DNA of 58,000 nucleotides from contig CM043959.1 in the NCBI GenBank assembly GCA_014529385.2, positions 60,094,253 through 60,152,252 on the forward strand. Direction: 5' to 3'. Positions 29,641 to 44,488 of the stretch are shown here, piece by piece. Numbering within the stretch: position 1 is the first letter of the stretch; every line of letters starts with the position of its first letter. The position numbers and the translations under genes are program-made. Source of the DNA: Adiantum capillus-veneris (lineage: Eukaryota > Streptophyta > Polypodiopsida > Polypodiales > Pteridaceae). The notes below the pieces were generated by a model. That model saw nothing but the letters and a program-made list of their open reading frames with translations, ran no database searches and had not been told where the DNA came from.

Positions 29641-30167
29641 CACGTAGCCACACACACGAATCCTGCTTTAGGTATGCAGGTTGCTCATGAAAACATGGCA
29701 ATTTGTTGTACATCGTCTGCCTATTTTTTTAGTGCACGCTTTCAGTAGCACGAGCGAGGTGCTGTAATCAGGAGCCGACTTAACTTCCTCCACCCACATG
29801 CGGCCAAGGCCAATCTATATTCCTACGATATTGTTGTGCTCTCCAGATCGCAAAAATATCTGTGATATGGCTATGCTATCCAAAACCGAAAGTCACTAGC
29901 CTCTTTGCTTTGTCTGCCTTGTAGCGAGCGACAGCCATGGACATGGTTCATACAAGCTTGCCACTCTAAAAACGTGCTCACAATAGAGCCCTAAAACTCC
30001 ACTGTTCATCTCTGCAGAACTTGGAGTGTTTAGCGACGCCTTGTAAAAAAAAAATTAGACCTAAAGAGAATCAGCACGAGCAAAAAACGATATGAGCAGA
30101 ATAAAAAAATAGCTTATCTTCCTTGTGATAAGACTTCAATATTCTCGAGCGCGCCCATGCAATCACC

Positions 30168-30179
30168 GCTCTGATACCA
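30168..30179 (-). promoter_or_regulatory. Copia primer binding site, initiator tRNA-Met type
   Basis: Read on the minus strand this is TGGTATCAGAGC, the standard plant Ty1/copia PBS, directly after the LTR end at 30180. Confidence 0.85.
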
Positions 30180-30502
<323 letters not shown>

Positions 30503-30581
30503 CCCCCACTCAAATGAAGGTCCCTAATTGTGGATGAAAAAACCCTTGGGGGATCAAGGGAAAAACCCACAGCTCTATATA
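30503..30581 (-). mobile_element. Copia 3' internal end with polypurine tract
   Basis: On the minus strand, sequence matching 32490-32568 leads into a TTTGAGTGGGGG purine tract that abuts the LTR. Homology with the plus-strand copy ends in CTCTATATA at about 30580, where the foldback arm starts. Confidence 0.7.
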
Positions 30582-30973
30582 ATGAGCAACCTGCAGACCT
30601 AAAGCAGGATTCGCGTGTGTGGCTACGTGCTGTGCACACAGAAGCTTCTCTCTTCTTGATATTATTAGCACCCCAGGCCATGCATGCTTCTTTTACGCTG
30701 TATCACACAAAAGCTTCTCTTCTTGATATTATTAGCACCCCAAGCCATTCATGCTTCTTTTACGCGTTGTATGCACACAAGAGCTTCTCTTATTGATATT
30801 ATTAAAGCAACATATACACAAAAGCTTCTCTTATTGATATTATTAAAGCAGGCCTGGAGTGACATAAAGCAATGAGTTCTATCTATGGCGGCCACAAACC
30901 TATGCTATTATTAGTGCGGCATCTAACTGGCTTCACGTACTCCTGTTGGCGAGACTGAACCTACTGTGAAGCT

Positions 30974-32489
30974 TTTATGCACAGCTCCTGCTGCGAACCT
31001 TTTATGCACAGCTTTTTTTTTGTACGTCTAATTTCCTACTGAGAAAGCAAAAGAGAGATTTGTTGCTCAGTGTTAAAGGATGGTGTCTGAAGATAGAGGT
31101 TGCATCAGGCTGACAATGGAGGTAAAATCTGAGCCATTTGAAGGTCCCCTTAAACGACAGTTGCATGCCTCGCCACCGGTTACTTCAAAGATCCCATGTT
31201 TGATCGTCTAGGGAAGTGTTTGTTCCCTTTGCTGACGACGTTAATTGGCGGGGTGAAGAAAGATTGAAGTCGACAGTGAATATGGTTCATGGCAGTGATA
31301 TTGCATCTAGAATATGGTCGCCTACCCCCAGCCGGATTCATGTAAAGGAGTAGTGAATATATAGACATTATGATTGACAACAAATCGGACAGGCAGAAGG
31401 TGATGGATTTCAAAGATGTACAAATGGGTTTTTCAAAGATATACAATTTTGAATTATGAGGAGGCCTCTAAGCAAGATAAGGATCCATCTATACTCTTGA
31501 TGTTAAAGATGGTACCCAGCACTGGTTTTGGCTATACTCAAGATGTGAAAGGTCATATCTAGATATACTCTTGATATCAGAGGTGATAGCCAACCATAAT
31601 TTACTCTTGATGTCAGAGGTTTACATCGTGTTCAATCCGGCTATACATGACAAAGTTAAAGGTACATCTCTCGGTGGTTTATTATTATCGTATCCTATTT
31701 CTATCTGTTGATGTTGGACATTTTTGTCTGGACTAAAAGGATTTCTTTTCGTCTCGTCAAAGCCGTGTGTTATGGCTAACATGAAGCTTTTCGACATGGC
31801 AAGATGACTTATGTTATGGCTACATTGAAGTTTTGTCATCTCGTAAAAATTGATGCTAACGGATTGGCATAGCTAAAAATCTATTGTCTCATTTGGCAAC
31901 TGAACATCTATTGTCTCGTCTGGCTACTCAACTCTATCTTCTCGTCAGCCACTGAAAATCTATCGTCTCGTCAGCCTTATTGTCTCGTCAACCTTATGTT
32001 ATGAAATACATTTTCTCTGCTTGCAAGCATACAAATAATCTTAGGGGCCCCATCGTGTTTTATATGCAGGCTTTGTATATCTGTGTGCACATGTGGTTAC
32101 ATTGATATTATGTTTGTTTCTATGTCGTCTGCATATGTGATTGCATCGTCGTTATGGTTGTCTCTATGTCGTCTCTAGAACGGTCTTGCGAACCGTCTCT
32201 AAGGACAATGTGTTGTGGTTATTTCTAACCTTCACGTTTTGATATGTTTCTTGAGTTGATATTGTTTACAGGATGAAACTCACATCAAGAGTGTGTATAG
32301 AGGCTCAAAGATATTCAAGCTACACAAAGATATTGAAGGTTTTTCAAAGATATTGAAGAATTTGCATCAATTCAATTGTATATAGGGTTGCTAAAGTCTC
32401 TTGAAAGGGCACATTGTAAAACAGGAGTGATGTAGCTCCTTTGAACATTGTAAATGTATATTTAAAATATTTTAATATAACGGTGGGTA
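30974..32489. other. Non-coding, repeat-rich stretch
   Basis: A series of TACTCTTGATGT-AGAGG blocks about 60 bp apart lies at 31490-31620. Imperfect units of about 32 bp built on CTATTGTCTCGTC lie at 31880-31995. No frame longer than about 90 codons looks coding. Much of it may be the 3' untranslated part of the copia element whose LTR follows at 32569. Confidence 0.5.
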
Positions 32490-32568
32490 TATATAGAGCT
32501 GTGGGTTTTTCCCTTGAGCCCCCAAGGGTTTTTTCATCCACAGTTAGGGACCTTCATTTGAGTGGGGG
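32490..32568 (+). mobile_element. Copia 3' internal end with polypurine tract, plus strand
   Basis: This is the inverted match of 30503-30581. It ends in GAGTGGGGG directly before the LTR. Confidence 0.7.
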
Positions 32569-32723
32569 TGTTGAGCTATATATACTGTCTCTATATATAG
32601 CACCCTAGTCCCATCTATATAAATGCATCTCGTGTAATCACTACACACACTTTGGGGATTGCATACGGTGGTGTCGTCTCTCTCTCTTCTCGTCTACCTC
32701 CGCTCTCTCCCTCCGGTTCAACA
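32569..32723 (+). repeat. Copia LTR, plus strand, short GA form
   Basis: TGTTGAGC..GGTTCAACA, 155 bp, with TCTATATAAATGC as TATA box. No PBS follows (CGAAAGG instead), so this is a right LTR or solo end. It is the same family as 30180-30502. Confidence 0.85.
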
Positions 32724-33488
32724 CGAAAGGCCCATGTACACAAGGCAACAATTTTGGGCAAAACAAGTGTTAAAAAACCAAAATTTCTTCCATTTGGAGA
32801 GGGGCTTGTTGCACCTCCAGGGACAAAATAGATATGATGTGTGCCTTTCAAATGGCAAATGAGAACCAACAAAGTATCCATTAATAGTTTTTTGCTACCA
32901 ATGCTTTCCCAACCTTCTCTACCTGTGGAAGACTGAGAGACAACCAAAATTCCTTTGATTGACATTTGAAAGGCACCATATATTCTTTTTTGGCCCAAAC
33001 AGTGTTAAAAACCACTGTCCACCACAAGACAACAATTATGGGCAAAACAAGTGCACTTCTTTTGCCCAAAATTTTTGCCTCTTGTGGACAAGGGTTTTTT
33101 GCAATTTCTAGGACTAATCTAGCACAACATTGGCATTTAGAATACCATTTGAAAGCTAATGACATATCCTATGATAGTTACTTGCCTATACACTGACCCC
33201 TTTGTCTGGCAAGTTGGGACCCCCGATGTCGTCACAGTAGATAAAGACTGAACCACAAAGCACTTGCACAAGTATAGCTTTTAAATTACTCTAATGAACA
33301 CCATGTCTCTATATCAAATAAATATTCAAGGTAGCTAAGAAAACTCGCAATAAATTTGCCCACAAATTCAGAACTAGAAAATTGAATTTCACTGAAATCC
33401 ATGTATTTACACCAAATTGTAAGTCAAGATAGGAAAGTACACGTGGAACTGATATTATATTGATATATGAAATTACAAAAGGGACTGA
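32724..33488. other. Gene-poor stretch with a duplicated segment
   Basis: ACAAGGCAACAATTTTGGGC at 32740 is repeated in changed form at 33025 with related sequence downstream, which suggests an imperfect duplication of about 285 bp. No gene is seen. Confidence 0.5.
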
Positions 33489-34225
33489 TTACAGGTTTTC
33501 TGCTAGGAGGCACTGTGCAACTTCCTTGCGTCTTGCTTCAGCATTAGGGAGGATAGAAGTTAGGATTGAGGCCGCTTTGGCTTGTGGGTCTTCCACTCCT
33601 AAGGCTTGATTGATAACTACACGGGCTAAGACCTTGCCACAAAAACCTATGCCAAAAGTGGCCATTACAAGGGATTTTTGTACAATAAAAATTACATGCA
33701 CAATCTAAGGTATAATATACAAGCACAAGAGCTTGTTGACATCCTTCAAGACCCACAAAGCAAAATGTCCATCAGGGGAGAAGTCCTGGTGAATTTGAAA
33801 ACGAAAAAATTTGCGCTCTCCCCCTTGCGAGCTACCCATACGTCCATGTCCAAAACATCCTGTAAAAGTTCATGTTAGGAAAATACATCTAGATGGCATA
33901 TTACACAAGTAAGACAATTACCACATGCAACCTATCATTGTCATCCATAGTTGGTGTGAGGTAAAGGTTGAGAGAAGATCTCCTCTCATCAATATTTTTT
34001 GGGCATCAGAGTCAAGTGACTCAATAGGAAGAGGTTGTTGATTCTCCACAAACTTGGCTTGGGTTGCCAAGGACTCCTCCCTTGTGACGTTTGCCTGCTC
34101 TACAACTACAATCTCTAAAGCGACCAAGGCAACTGTGTTAGCAATTGTGATCACTAACTTGCACAGTTTCAGAGACATCATTTGGAATTGTAATATGAAT
34201 GTCAAATGTCACAAGATTACCTTCA
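33489..34225 (-). pseudogene. Minus-strand coding remnants, unknown
   Basis: Open minus-strand segments at 33918-34205 and 33489-33701 have protein-like composition (Ala/Val/Glu-rich and Ala/Leu-rich), and the sequence between them has broken frames. They may be exons of one former gene upstream of the copia insertion. I do not recognise the product, and no splice pair was fixed. Confidence 0.3.
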
Positions 34226-34243
34226 AGGCTTTGTAGAGGTATC

Positions 34244-34469
34244 TGTTGGTACTAGGGTTGCGGAGAAACGCACACAACTTGGAGAAGATGAAGGAAGCTC
34301 AAGGCACAGAATAGAGAGTGTGTTACTTAGTGTGCAATGGAAATATAGATAGCCCTAGAGTGATGGGAGTATATACAATGCTTCGGGGAAAAACCTCCTA
34401 AAGAGGGAAAAAATGCCCCGACGATCCTAGTGTGTTCACACACATCACTACCACATGTATATGGTAACA
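34244..34469 (-). repeat. 3' LTR of the truncated copia element
   Basis: Read on the minus strand it starts TGTTACCATATAC and ends TAGTACCAACA, 226 bp, with correct TG..CA ends. The adjoining CCAGGGGGGATT (34470-34481) is the polypurine tract. Confidence 0.8.
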
Positions 34470-34544
34470 AATCCCCCCTGGAGTGATGCGGTGAATGAGA
34501 GCTGGCACATGAGTAAAGGGAAATGCCATGCCCTGAGGAAATGA

Positions 34545-36911
34545 TTAGTCCACAAAGGGGAGTAAGCCCAAAGCTTTGTGGAAAACTTCAAGCTTCTCAT
34601 GAGACAATGCCTTTGTGAAAAGATCTGCAAGGTTGTCCTGTGTTGGCACATAAGCCAAGTTGATCTCTCTTGCTGAGAGCCTCTCCCTGACATAGTGATA
34701 ATGCACCTCAATGTTCTTTGTGCGAGCATGAGAAACTAGGTTCCTTGCAACTGCCAATGCGCTCTGACTGTCAGTGTAGATAGTGTTGGTAGTGTCTTGT
34801 CCAACACCCAAATCAGCCATAAGGCGTCTGAGCCATACACACTCAACCGTAGCTGTGAAGACTGCCTTGTACTCAACCTCTCAACTCAAAGTGTCCACAG
34901 TAGGTTGCTTCTTGCTCAAGCATGATATACATGAACTGCCAAGCATGAAACAAAAACCACTTGTGGACACTTGCGTGTCAAAACAACCAGCCCACCAATC
35001 TGAGTCTGAAAAAGCATGTAAGTCTGGTGGAAATGATCCCCCCTTGGGATAAAACAAGCCAAGATGTAAAGTGACACTAAGGTAGCAGAAAATCCTCTTG
35101 ACAGTGTGCCAATGCTTAGACCCTGGGCTATGCATAAGTCTGTTGACCTGTGAGACAACAAATTGAATATCTGGCCTCGTGTTGCATACATAAATGAGGC
35201 AGCCAACAACAGTTTGGTAAAGAGTGACATCAGCAGGATCGCCATCATCATGTAGACTCAACTTCAAACCTGTTTCCATGGGAGTGGCAATAGGTTTTCA
35301 ATCCTCAAGTCCAAACTTACATAGCAATGTCTCTATGTAACTTTTTTGACACAAGGCAATACCACCATCACACTGCTTAAACTGTATACCCAAGTAATGA
35401 TGCAACAGCCCCAAATCTTGCATCTTGAAAGTAGCATTCAAATCAGCCTTAAATTTAGCAATATGTCTCTTATTTGGTCCAGTGATCAGAAAATCATCGA
35501 CATAAAGAACCACAATGAGAAGTACATCACCCTCACGCTTTACATACAATGTGCTTTCTGTTGGACTATTATGAAAGCCTCGTTTAACCAAATGAGTGTC
35601 AGCTTTCTCATACCAAGCACGAGGAGATTGCTTCAACCCATACAAAGCCTTCTTACATCTGCACACTTTGTTCTCTTGTCCTTTTATGACAAAACTGCGA
35701 GGCTGCATTACATAAACTTCCTCAAATATGTCACCATTCAAGAAAGCAGTAACAATGTCTGATTGATGTACATCCCAACCAAAATGAGCTACCAATGCAC
35801 ATATAAAATGCACAGTAGTCATACAACAAGTGGGAGAAAAAGTCTCTTCATAATCTATGCCTTTTTGTTGTGCATAACCCTTTGCAACAAGTCGAGCCTT
35901 ATGGCGATCGATCTCACCATCCAGCTTGCATTTCAACTTGTAAACCCACTTCGTACCAATGGCCTTTTTTCCAGGAGGCAAATCACATAAAGTCCATGTG
36001 TCATTTTCTATAAGTGCATCATATTCTGATTGCATGGCAGCCATCCAATTTTCTGAATTCTGTGCTTCATCAAAAGACACAGGCTCCTCAACATCATGTA
36101 AGCTAGACATAGCCAAAGCATAACAATTTGATGCATAAGATGCATGGCAAGAGCCTGAACGAGTACGACTAGACAAAGGTGCATCCAATTTACTATCACG
36201 CAAAGTGTGCACCAACCATTTTGGCATACCACTAGCCTACTCATTTTCAGCCCTTTCCTCATCAAGTACATCATGTACATCTGCATCAGTAATAGGCTGA
36301 TCTGTAACATTTTCAGAAACCCCCATAGGTTGTACATTTGCCTCATTGGAAATTACATTCGTATTTCCACCACTGAAAAGAGGCAAGAAAGTGTCATAAA
36401 TGTCCTGTGAGCTTACATTACTATCTCTAGTACATGACAGCAAGGGATGAACAGAATCTTCCACAAACACTACATCCCGTGAAACCAAAATACGCTTTAT
36501 TGCGAATGATATAACCTATAACCTTTCTTTAAGTACTATAACCAACAAAAATACATTTGAAAGCCTTATCATCCAATTTTTTGCGTTGTGTTTGTGGCAC
36601 CAAAGCATATGCCAAAAACAGTCAAAAACACGCATGTGCTCAATAGAAGGCTTTCTATCATGCCATGCTTCATATGGAGTAATAGATTGTAAAGCTTTCG
36701 TAGGACACCTGTTAAGTACATAAGTGGCACACATGATGGCCTCAAGCCAAAAAGAATGCGGCGAAGCTTGACTTTTGACCATACATCGTGCCATTTCTAT
36801 CAGTGACCTGTTTTTCCTCTCAGCAACACCATTTTGCTGAGGTGTATAAGGCATTGTACATCAGTGTTTTATCCCATGACTAGTCAGAAATGCATTAAAT
36901 TCATGTGTGAG
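34545..36911 (-). pseudogene. pol: Copia pol remnant (IN end, RT, RNase H)
   Basis: From high to low coordinates, an integrase C-terminal part (36516-36854) shows PYTPQQNGVAERKNR and HMRVFD. A linker follows with SRDVVFVED. RT of the RVT_2 type (35298-36227) has WMAAMQSEYDAL, GTKWVYKLK, ARLVAKGYAQ and the catalytic LYVDDFLI. RNase H (34545-35250) has a TRPDIQF region, DSDWWAG and LADLFTKAL. From 36239 to 34545 a single frame is broken only by three stop codons near 36237, 35298 and 34881, while the integrase part has frameshifts. The catalytic residues are kept, but the protein cannot be made. Confidence 0.92.
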
Positions 36912-39420
<2,509 letters not shown>

Positions 39421-40118
39421 GAACCCATTCTACGTGGGAAAAATAAGTATCATACATATTTCTTAATTCCTAGGTCAAGACAAGATTCCAAAGCCAATGT
39501 AGTGTTGCATTTGACTAAAAACATATATTTTCACAATTAACCCCATGCTACATCACATAGAGCTTTTTTCATGGAAACAATCTATTTTTTCGTTAACTTC
39601 AATGGGTTCCTAATGTAAGTATAAGGTTGATTTAGTCCCACATTTTTTTGATTGTGCATACAATTAAGTGCAAAAAAGTTTCATTTATTGTATTTTTCAT
39701 ACCTATCATTGGTGTTTGCATGACTACATCCATATTTTCTTGTATATATGATTTATATCAATACACCTTGGTAGTTCACCTTCATACTAACATGCACAAA
39801 TCATTAAAAAAATCCAACATGCTTGCTTATGACACCTCTAGACATATTTACCGACATTTTAGGGTGTTGTATGGCCAATTTTATTTTAAAAAATGCAAAA
39901 TCAGCACACATTTTTTAACACAATTTCGGTTAAAAAATGCTTATGTACGACAATTCTAGAGTTGGAATCCATAGCCCAAAATATTCCAAGTTTTTTTCAG
40001 CTCATAAACTATCTTTGTGGATATGTAACACTATAAGGTCTCATTATCATCCCTTGTAATAGTTCTAGGAAACTTCTTGGTTAAGAGGACGTAAAAGTGT
40101 CTAGATACCAATCTAGTG
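39421..40118 (+). mobile_element. Truncated relative of the 42006 inverted-repeat element
   Basis: Blocks match 42128-43340 in order: a GTGGGAAAAATAAG block, TTAACTTCAATGGGTT, TTTTTTTCAGCTCAT and GTAAAAGTGTC. It ends TACCAATCTAGTG, matching the right end TACCAACCTAGTG of the longer copy with one change. The left end is missing. Confidence 0.65.
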
Positions 40119-40419
40119 CTAATTAGGGGAATGCACTGACGATTGTGCTTTGTCATAACCGGAAAAAAAGAATCAATGAACTTGAACCAAGGGTGAATTA
40201 GAGAACTCCCACCAATTGACCGTGGAAGGTTGAGTTCAAATTTAGTCTGATGACTTCGATTGGAAAATTGAACCAATAAGGAAAGATGTCTCGGGGTTAA
40301 GGGTTACATATGAGAAAAAGTGAATGTTATCACCCCCTTAAGTTGGCATCAAAGAATAGGAGGACTCATGTCTTTGTGTCGGTCCTCAAGCGGGAGGTAT
40401 GTCAAGAATCATGGTGTAT
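40119..40419. other. Short gene-free interval
   Basis: No open frame or repeat was recognised. It separates the truncated inverted-repeat element from the gypsy remnant. Confidence 0.4.
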
Positions 40420-41978
40420 CCATTTGGAGATGGTGCAGCCGATGGTCCCTGGCATGGTCCTCACAAAAGACATGTTTGGATGTGCGGAGCGTCTGAATGT
40501 GGAAGCTTGAGAAAAGAATATTTTATTCTAGAGAGTTTAGTAGAAGATAAGAGCCACATTTGAGAGCCATTTCTTGAGGACTTTTTTGAACCCTTTGGAT
40601 GGGACCAAATATTGGTGACTCTAGACATGTGCATGGACGAGCTAATACCCACAAAGTTTTGCGATGAGGAAGGCTTTGGTATAATGTCCTTCCAAATGGT
40701 GAATGCTATCTTAGAATCCGCTATAGAAATAAGATGGAAAAAACTCAAGAGACGATTGATGCAAATGAATAGTGGATGAGATTTCCATTTGAGATGTCAG
40801 TGGGATGAAAGTGGAGACAGTTTCCAAGATTTGCAAGATCCAGAATTAGAGATTGATGTTGAGGATAAGATATCAAGTAGCTTTGGCAATGAGGAAACAC
40901 CCAAATAGCATGAGGTGCTCTTTCATGATTTTCCTAATCAAAAATCGAGAAGACAACAAAGATATCGAGCCAAACAAGTGCAAAAATACAGAAACAAACA
41001 AGAAAAATGCCTTGATTATTGAGCAAAACATCGTATCTAATGCTTGTTAAAGCAGATGACTGTGTCAGGGATAAGATCACACAAAAACTAGTGAAACTAA
41101 CTTCTATAAAGATAAATCTAAAGAAAAAAAGCAAAGGGAAAGACAACTTAAAAAACACCCAAAATGTCCAAAATGGAGCAAAACCATAATTATCAGTAAC
41201 TAAAACAAAACTTGAAAGAAATTTGGACAACGGGTCTCACACTGAAAAATTTGACACGCCTTCTCACTATAAAAAGTATACCGTACAGGATAGAAGAATT
41301 GTGGTTCAATAGCCAATGAGAGAACTCAAAGAACCAGGAACATCTTATGATGGACCTAAGAATGCCAAACAGATTGACCTAGCGAAACCAAGAGAAGAAG
41401 TGAAGTGAGCTTATATAGCCACAAACCTCACTAAAGAGGAAGAACAACTTCTAATATCTATTCTCAAACAGTATAAAGGTGTGTTTGCATGGTGTTACAA
41501 GGACCTTAAGGGAGTTGATCCTAGCACTTTCTAGCATACGATACCCCCTTAAGAGTGATGTTGAACCTAGTAGACAACATCCTTATACATACATTAAAAC
41601 ATTTGCCAAAAATATTAAAGAGAAGATGGAAAAGCTTAAAGAAGTGCATCTTATCTTTGAGATCGAACACATAGATTGGGTGTCGCCAATTGTGGTAGTG
41701 CGTAAAAAGAATGGCAAACTATAAGTCTGTGTAAATCTTAAACAGGTAAAAGTGACCACCATAAGAGATAACTATCCCTTACCTATTATAGATCATGTGA
41801 CTTAATGTATTTGCTTGAATCCAAAAATATGTGTGTTCATGGTAAGAGAAGGAAAGATTTTAGGGCACATTGTGTCCAAAAATGACATTTTCACATATCT
41901 TAAGAAGATATAAGTCATTGTTTCTCTTTCAAGACCCACAAAAATTAGAGAGGTACAAGCCTTCATGGGCCATTGTGT
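40420..41978 (+). pseudogene. pol: Decayed gypsy pol, relative of element A
   Basis: Translated pieces follow pol of element A in order. A WMCGASECGSL segment (about 40475) matches pol residues 230-245. A long linker then leads to AYIATNLT, FAWCYKDLKGVDPS (about 41480) and WVSPIVVVRKKNGKL (about 41680) of RT. RT sequence equal to 13135-13450 in element A, including the YMDD motif, is deleted at about 41800, after which matching resumes to about 41978 (an FMGHC segment). Many stops and frameshifts are present. No LTR was found, so this is an internal fragment of an older relative. Confidence 0.85.
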
Positions 41979-42005
41979 AGGAAAGGCTTACAAAGTTAAT
42001 CTACC

Positions 42006-43347
42006 TTAACACTAGGTTGGTAACCTAACAAGACATAAAAGTGTCCTTTCAAGGTTTTGAAAAAAACCTCCAAAACCATAGTAGATCCACTCATTTGGTA
42101 AAATCCTTTCATGAGGTTATAGTTCAAGGCCTACTACACATGGAAAAAATAAGAAACTTGTAAAATTTCTCATCTTTTGGTCACACCAAGCCTCCAAAGT
42201 TGATGGACCAGTGAATTTTCATCAAAAAAATCATTTCTTATGTTTTGTTGCATAAAAATAAGATTAGGGATTTTTGTAGGACTTGAGATAAATTCCCTAG
42301 TTAACTTCAATGGGTTGGTGATCAGAACATATGATTGCTTCTCACTCACTATTTTTTGTTTCTCCACAATAAATAGGTACAAAAAAGTTGAATTTTTACC
42401 ATTCTGCAAACCTATCATCAAAGTTTCTATAGCCACGCTCAATACAAATAATACATGCATGCTTTCTTAGTTCCCTATTGTCCTATGTTCATAGGGAGCC
42501 ATGGAGCATGTCAAAATAATAATACATCTCTTACCAAGGGGAATCTTGGGGACAAACATAAAGTGTTAAATACAGCAAACATGAAAAAACTGGGCTCAAC
42601 ATTATGAGTTGCAGAATCCCATAGAAACTATTCAATATCTAACCAAATTTGATCCTTATGACTAGATATGGTTACTACCTACAAAATGCATGTAGTTGTC
42701 ACAAGAAACTAACAATATTGGAAAAGCTATACTTGATATACTAGAATGTTTCGTTTCCTTCTATAATTGAAAAAATCAACCATCGTTGTGTACTATGAAA
42801 AATAGGGTATTAGGTGCCCCAAAACTCAAGGAATATTAGCTTTATGTTACAATATGCGACATAGAAAATAAAAAATGCATTTGGATATCATGAAATCCAC
42901 CAAAAAAATCATAGAAGAGCTAAAATTGGCTAAAAAACAGGATTTGACAATTTTTGTAATTTGGTCATAACTTACAACTTTAATATTTATTTCTCCATAG
43001 AAGCATCGGGACATGTTGAGGACTAGTAAAGATAGTTCTCTAGCATTATAGACCTCACAAACATGAATTCTAGAGTGGTATAGTTGCAAAAAGTTGAAAA
43101 AAGCCAAAAACAGGACCCGTTTTTTCACACAGTTTAGGTTGTGAAATGTTGTGCAAGGACAATGTTAAAGATGGAATTGATATTCCAAAAAAATGTCGAG
43201 TTTTTTTCAGCTCATGAGACAAATTTCTAGATAGATAGAACCTCAAAATACATTTTGAAACTCTTGACATAAATCAAGGAAAATGGTCACTTAACAGGAC
43301 ATAAAAGTGTCCCAGTACATGAAAGTGTCCCATTACCAACCTAGTGT
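42006..43347. mobile_element. 1.34-kb element with TTAACACTAGGTTGGTAA ends
   Basis: The left end 42006-42023 is the exact reverse complement of the right end 43330-43347 over 18 bases. A GACATAAAAGTGTCC motif lies just inside both ends. TTAA at both extremes can be read as a 4-bp target duplication (piggyBac-like), with ends then starting CACTAGG. A CACTA-type start would need a 3-bp duplication, which does not fit. No transposase is seen, so it is non-autonomous. It sits next to the decayed gypsy pol. Confidence 0.75.
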
Positions 43348-44066
43348 TAAGTTCCTTTTAGATAAATATCCCGAGAAGTAGATAAATAGCGTATTTAGGT
43401 TCGTAGACTTTCCAAGATTCCTTTTTACCAAACAATTAGAAGATTTTTTTAATCAAATCACATCTTCCTCCACTATGCGATCACTTCTTGGATTTATTTT
43501 CCTTCCTCCTTTTCTCGTCAGCATCAGGCCTACCCAGACTAAGCCAATTTCTAGACGCATCCGTGGGTCCTCCCACTTGATTGGGACTTACTCCCATTCA
43601 ATCTCATTTCGAGGGCATTGAATGAATACAAGCTCAAAATATAGACAAAAAATTATTAGTTTTAGCAAGAAAGGACCACCCCCTATTGTATCCCACAGGT
43701 AAACACCCGCGTCGACCTTTTTCCAAACATTTAAGACAAATTTCACACTTAAAACTTCTATATTATGCTAGGGCTATCTGTGTCAAATTTTATCGATAAA
43801 GTTTTGATTGTAGTTGAAATCTGCATTAGGTTTATTGAGTTATAGTCCCTCAGTTTCTATTTCCTTTAAATGATTATTTAAACAAGACCTTAAGAAAACA
43901 ATGAGTCTCTTGGGAGTTTAGGGTTTTGTTTCGACATAAGTTTCAAGTTAGTCCCATTTTGGACGAATTCCATTTTTTTTTTTTGCATCATATCCATCCA
44001 TAGGGCATCCCCATGAAAGTGGTGAGAGTTTTATGTTCAAGCAACATTGTCATCACTTTCATGAAG
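43348..44066. other. Gene-poor stretch
   Basis: No coding frame or repeat was recognised up to the left LTR of element B. Confidence 0.5.
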
Positions 44067-44444
44067 TGTTACGGCATAAGCCGCACATTGCGGTCCTACA
44101 AATGTCTGGACATTGCAGACTAGGAGTTCATGCGGCTTTGAGATAGTCCTTCATGGGATATCATGGGACAGGACGGGGTTATGCACCGTTCCCAATCTGC
44201 ACTGGAGTAGCGGGCATATTTGGGGGGCATACCAGTCTTTGTAGATATCTCTCATGCAATCAATATATCATTCTCATGTAATTCTGTGTTCTATTATATA
44301 TCAATGAAGAAGACAGTGTTTTGTTCCTATGTATTGTCTTCTATTCTATCTTCATATACCTTGTTGTTCATATAATGTAAGGAAGTGTGAGGGTACCCAT
44401 TCCCGTAGTGCTTATTGCTCCATTGTGGAGCATTAGCCATTACA
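44067..44444 (+). repeat. Left LTR of element B
   Basis: It starts TGTTACGGCATAAGCC and ends GCCATTACA. It is followed two bases later by TGGCAACCATAATGCG, the PBS position, whose tRNA I cannot name with confidence. Confidence 0.9.
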
Positions 44445-44488
44445 TCTGGCAACCATAATGCGCGATGGGCGACCTGCTGTGAACATGC

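Larger units (their letters stand above)
34244..36911 (-). mobile_element. 5'-truncated Ty1/copia retrotransposon
   Basis: On the minus strand the order is integrase end, RT, RNase H, purine tract and LTR, which is the Ty1/copia order. The 5' half (LTR, gag, protease and most of integrase) is missing, cut at about 36911. The candidate duplication next to the LTR (GTATC, 34239-34243) cannot be matched because of the truncation. Confidence 0.9.

Noticed and set aside
42006-43347. CACTA (En/Spm) transposon
   Set aside because: The ends begin CACTAGG, but the flanks give TTAA direct repeats rather than a matching 3-bp duplication, so the class was left open.
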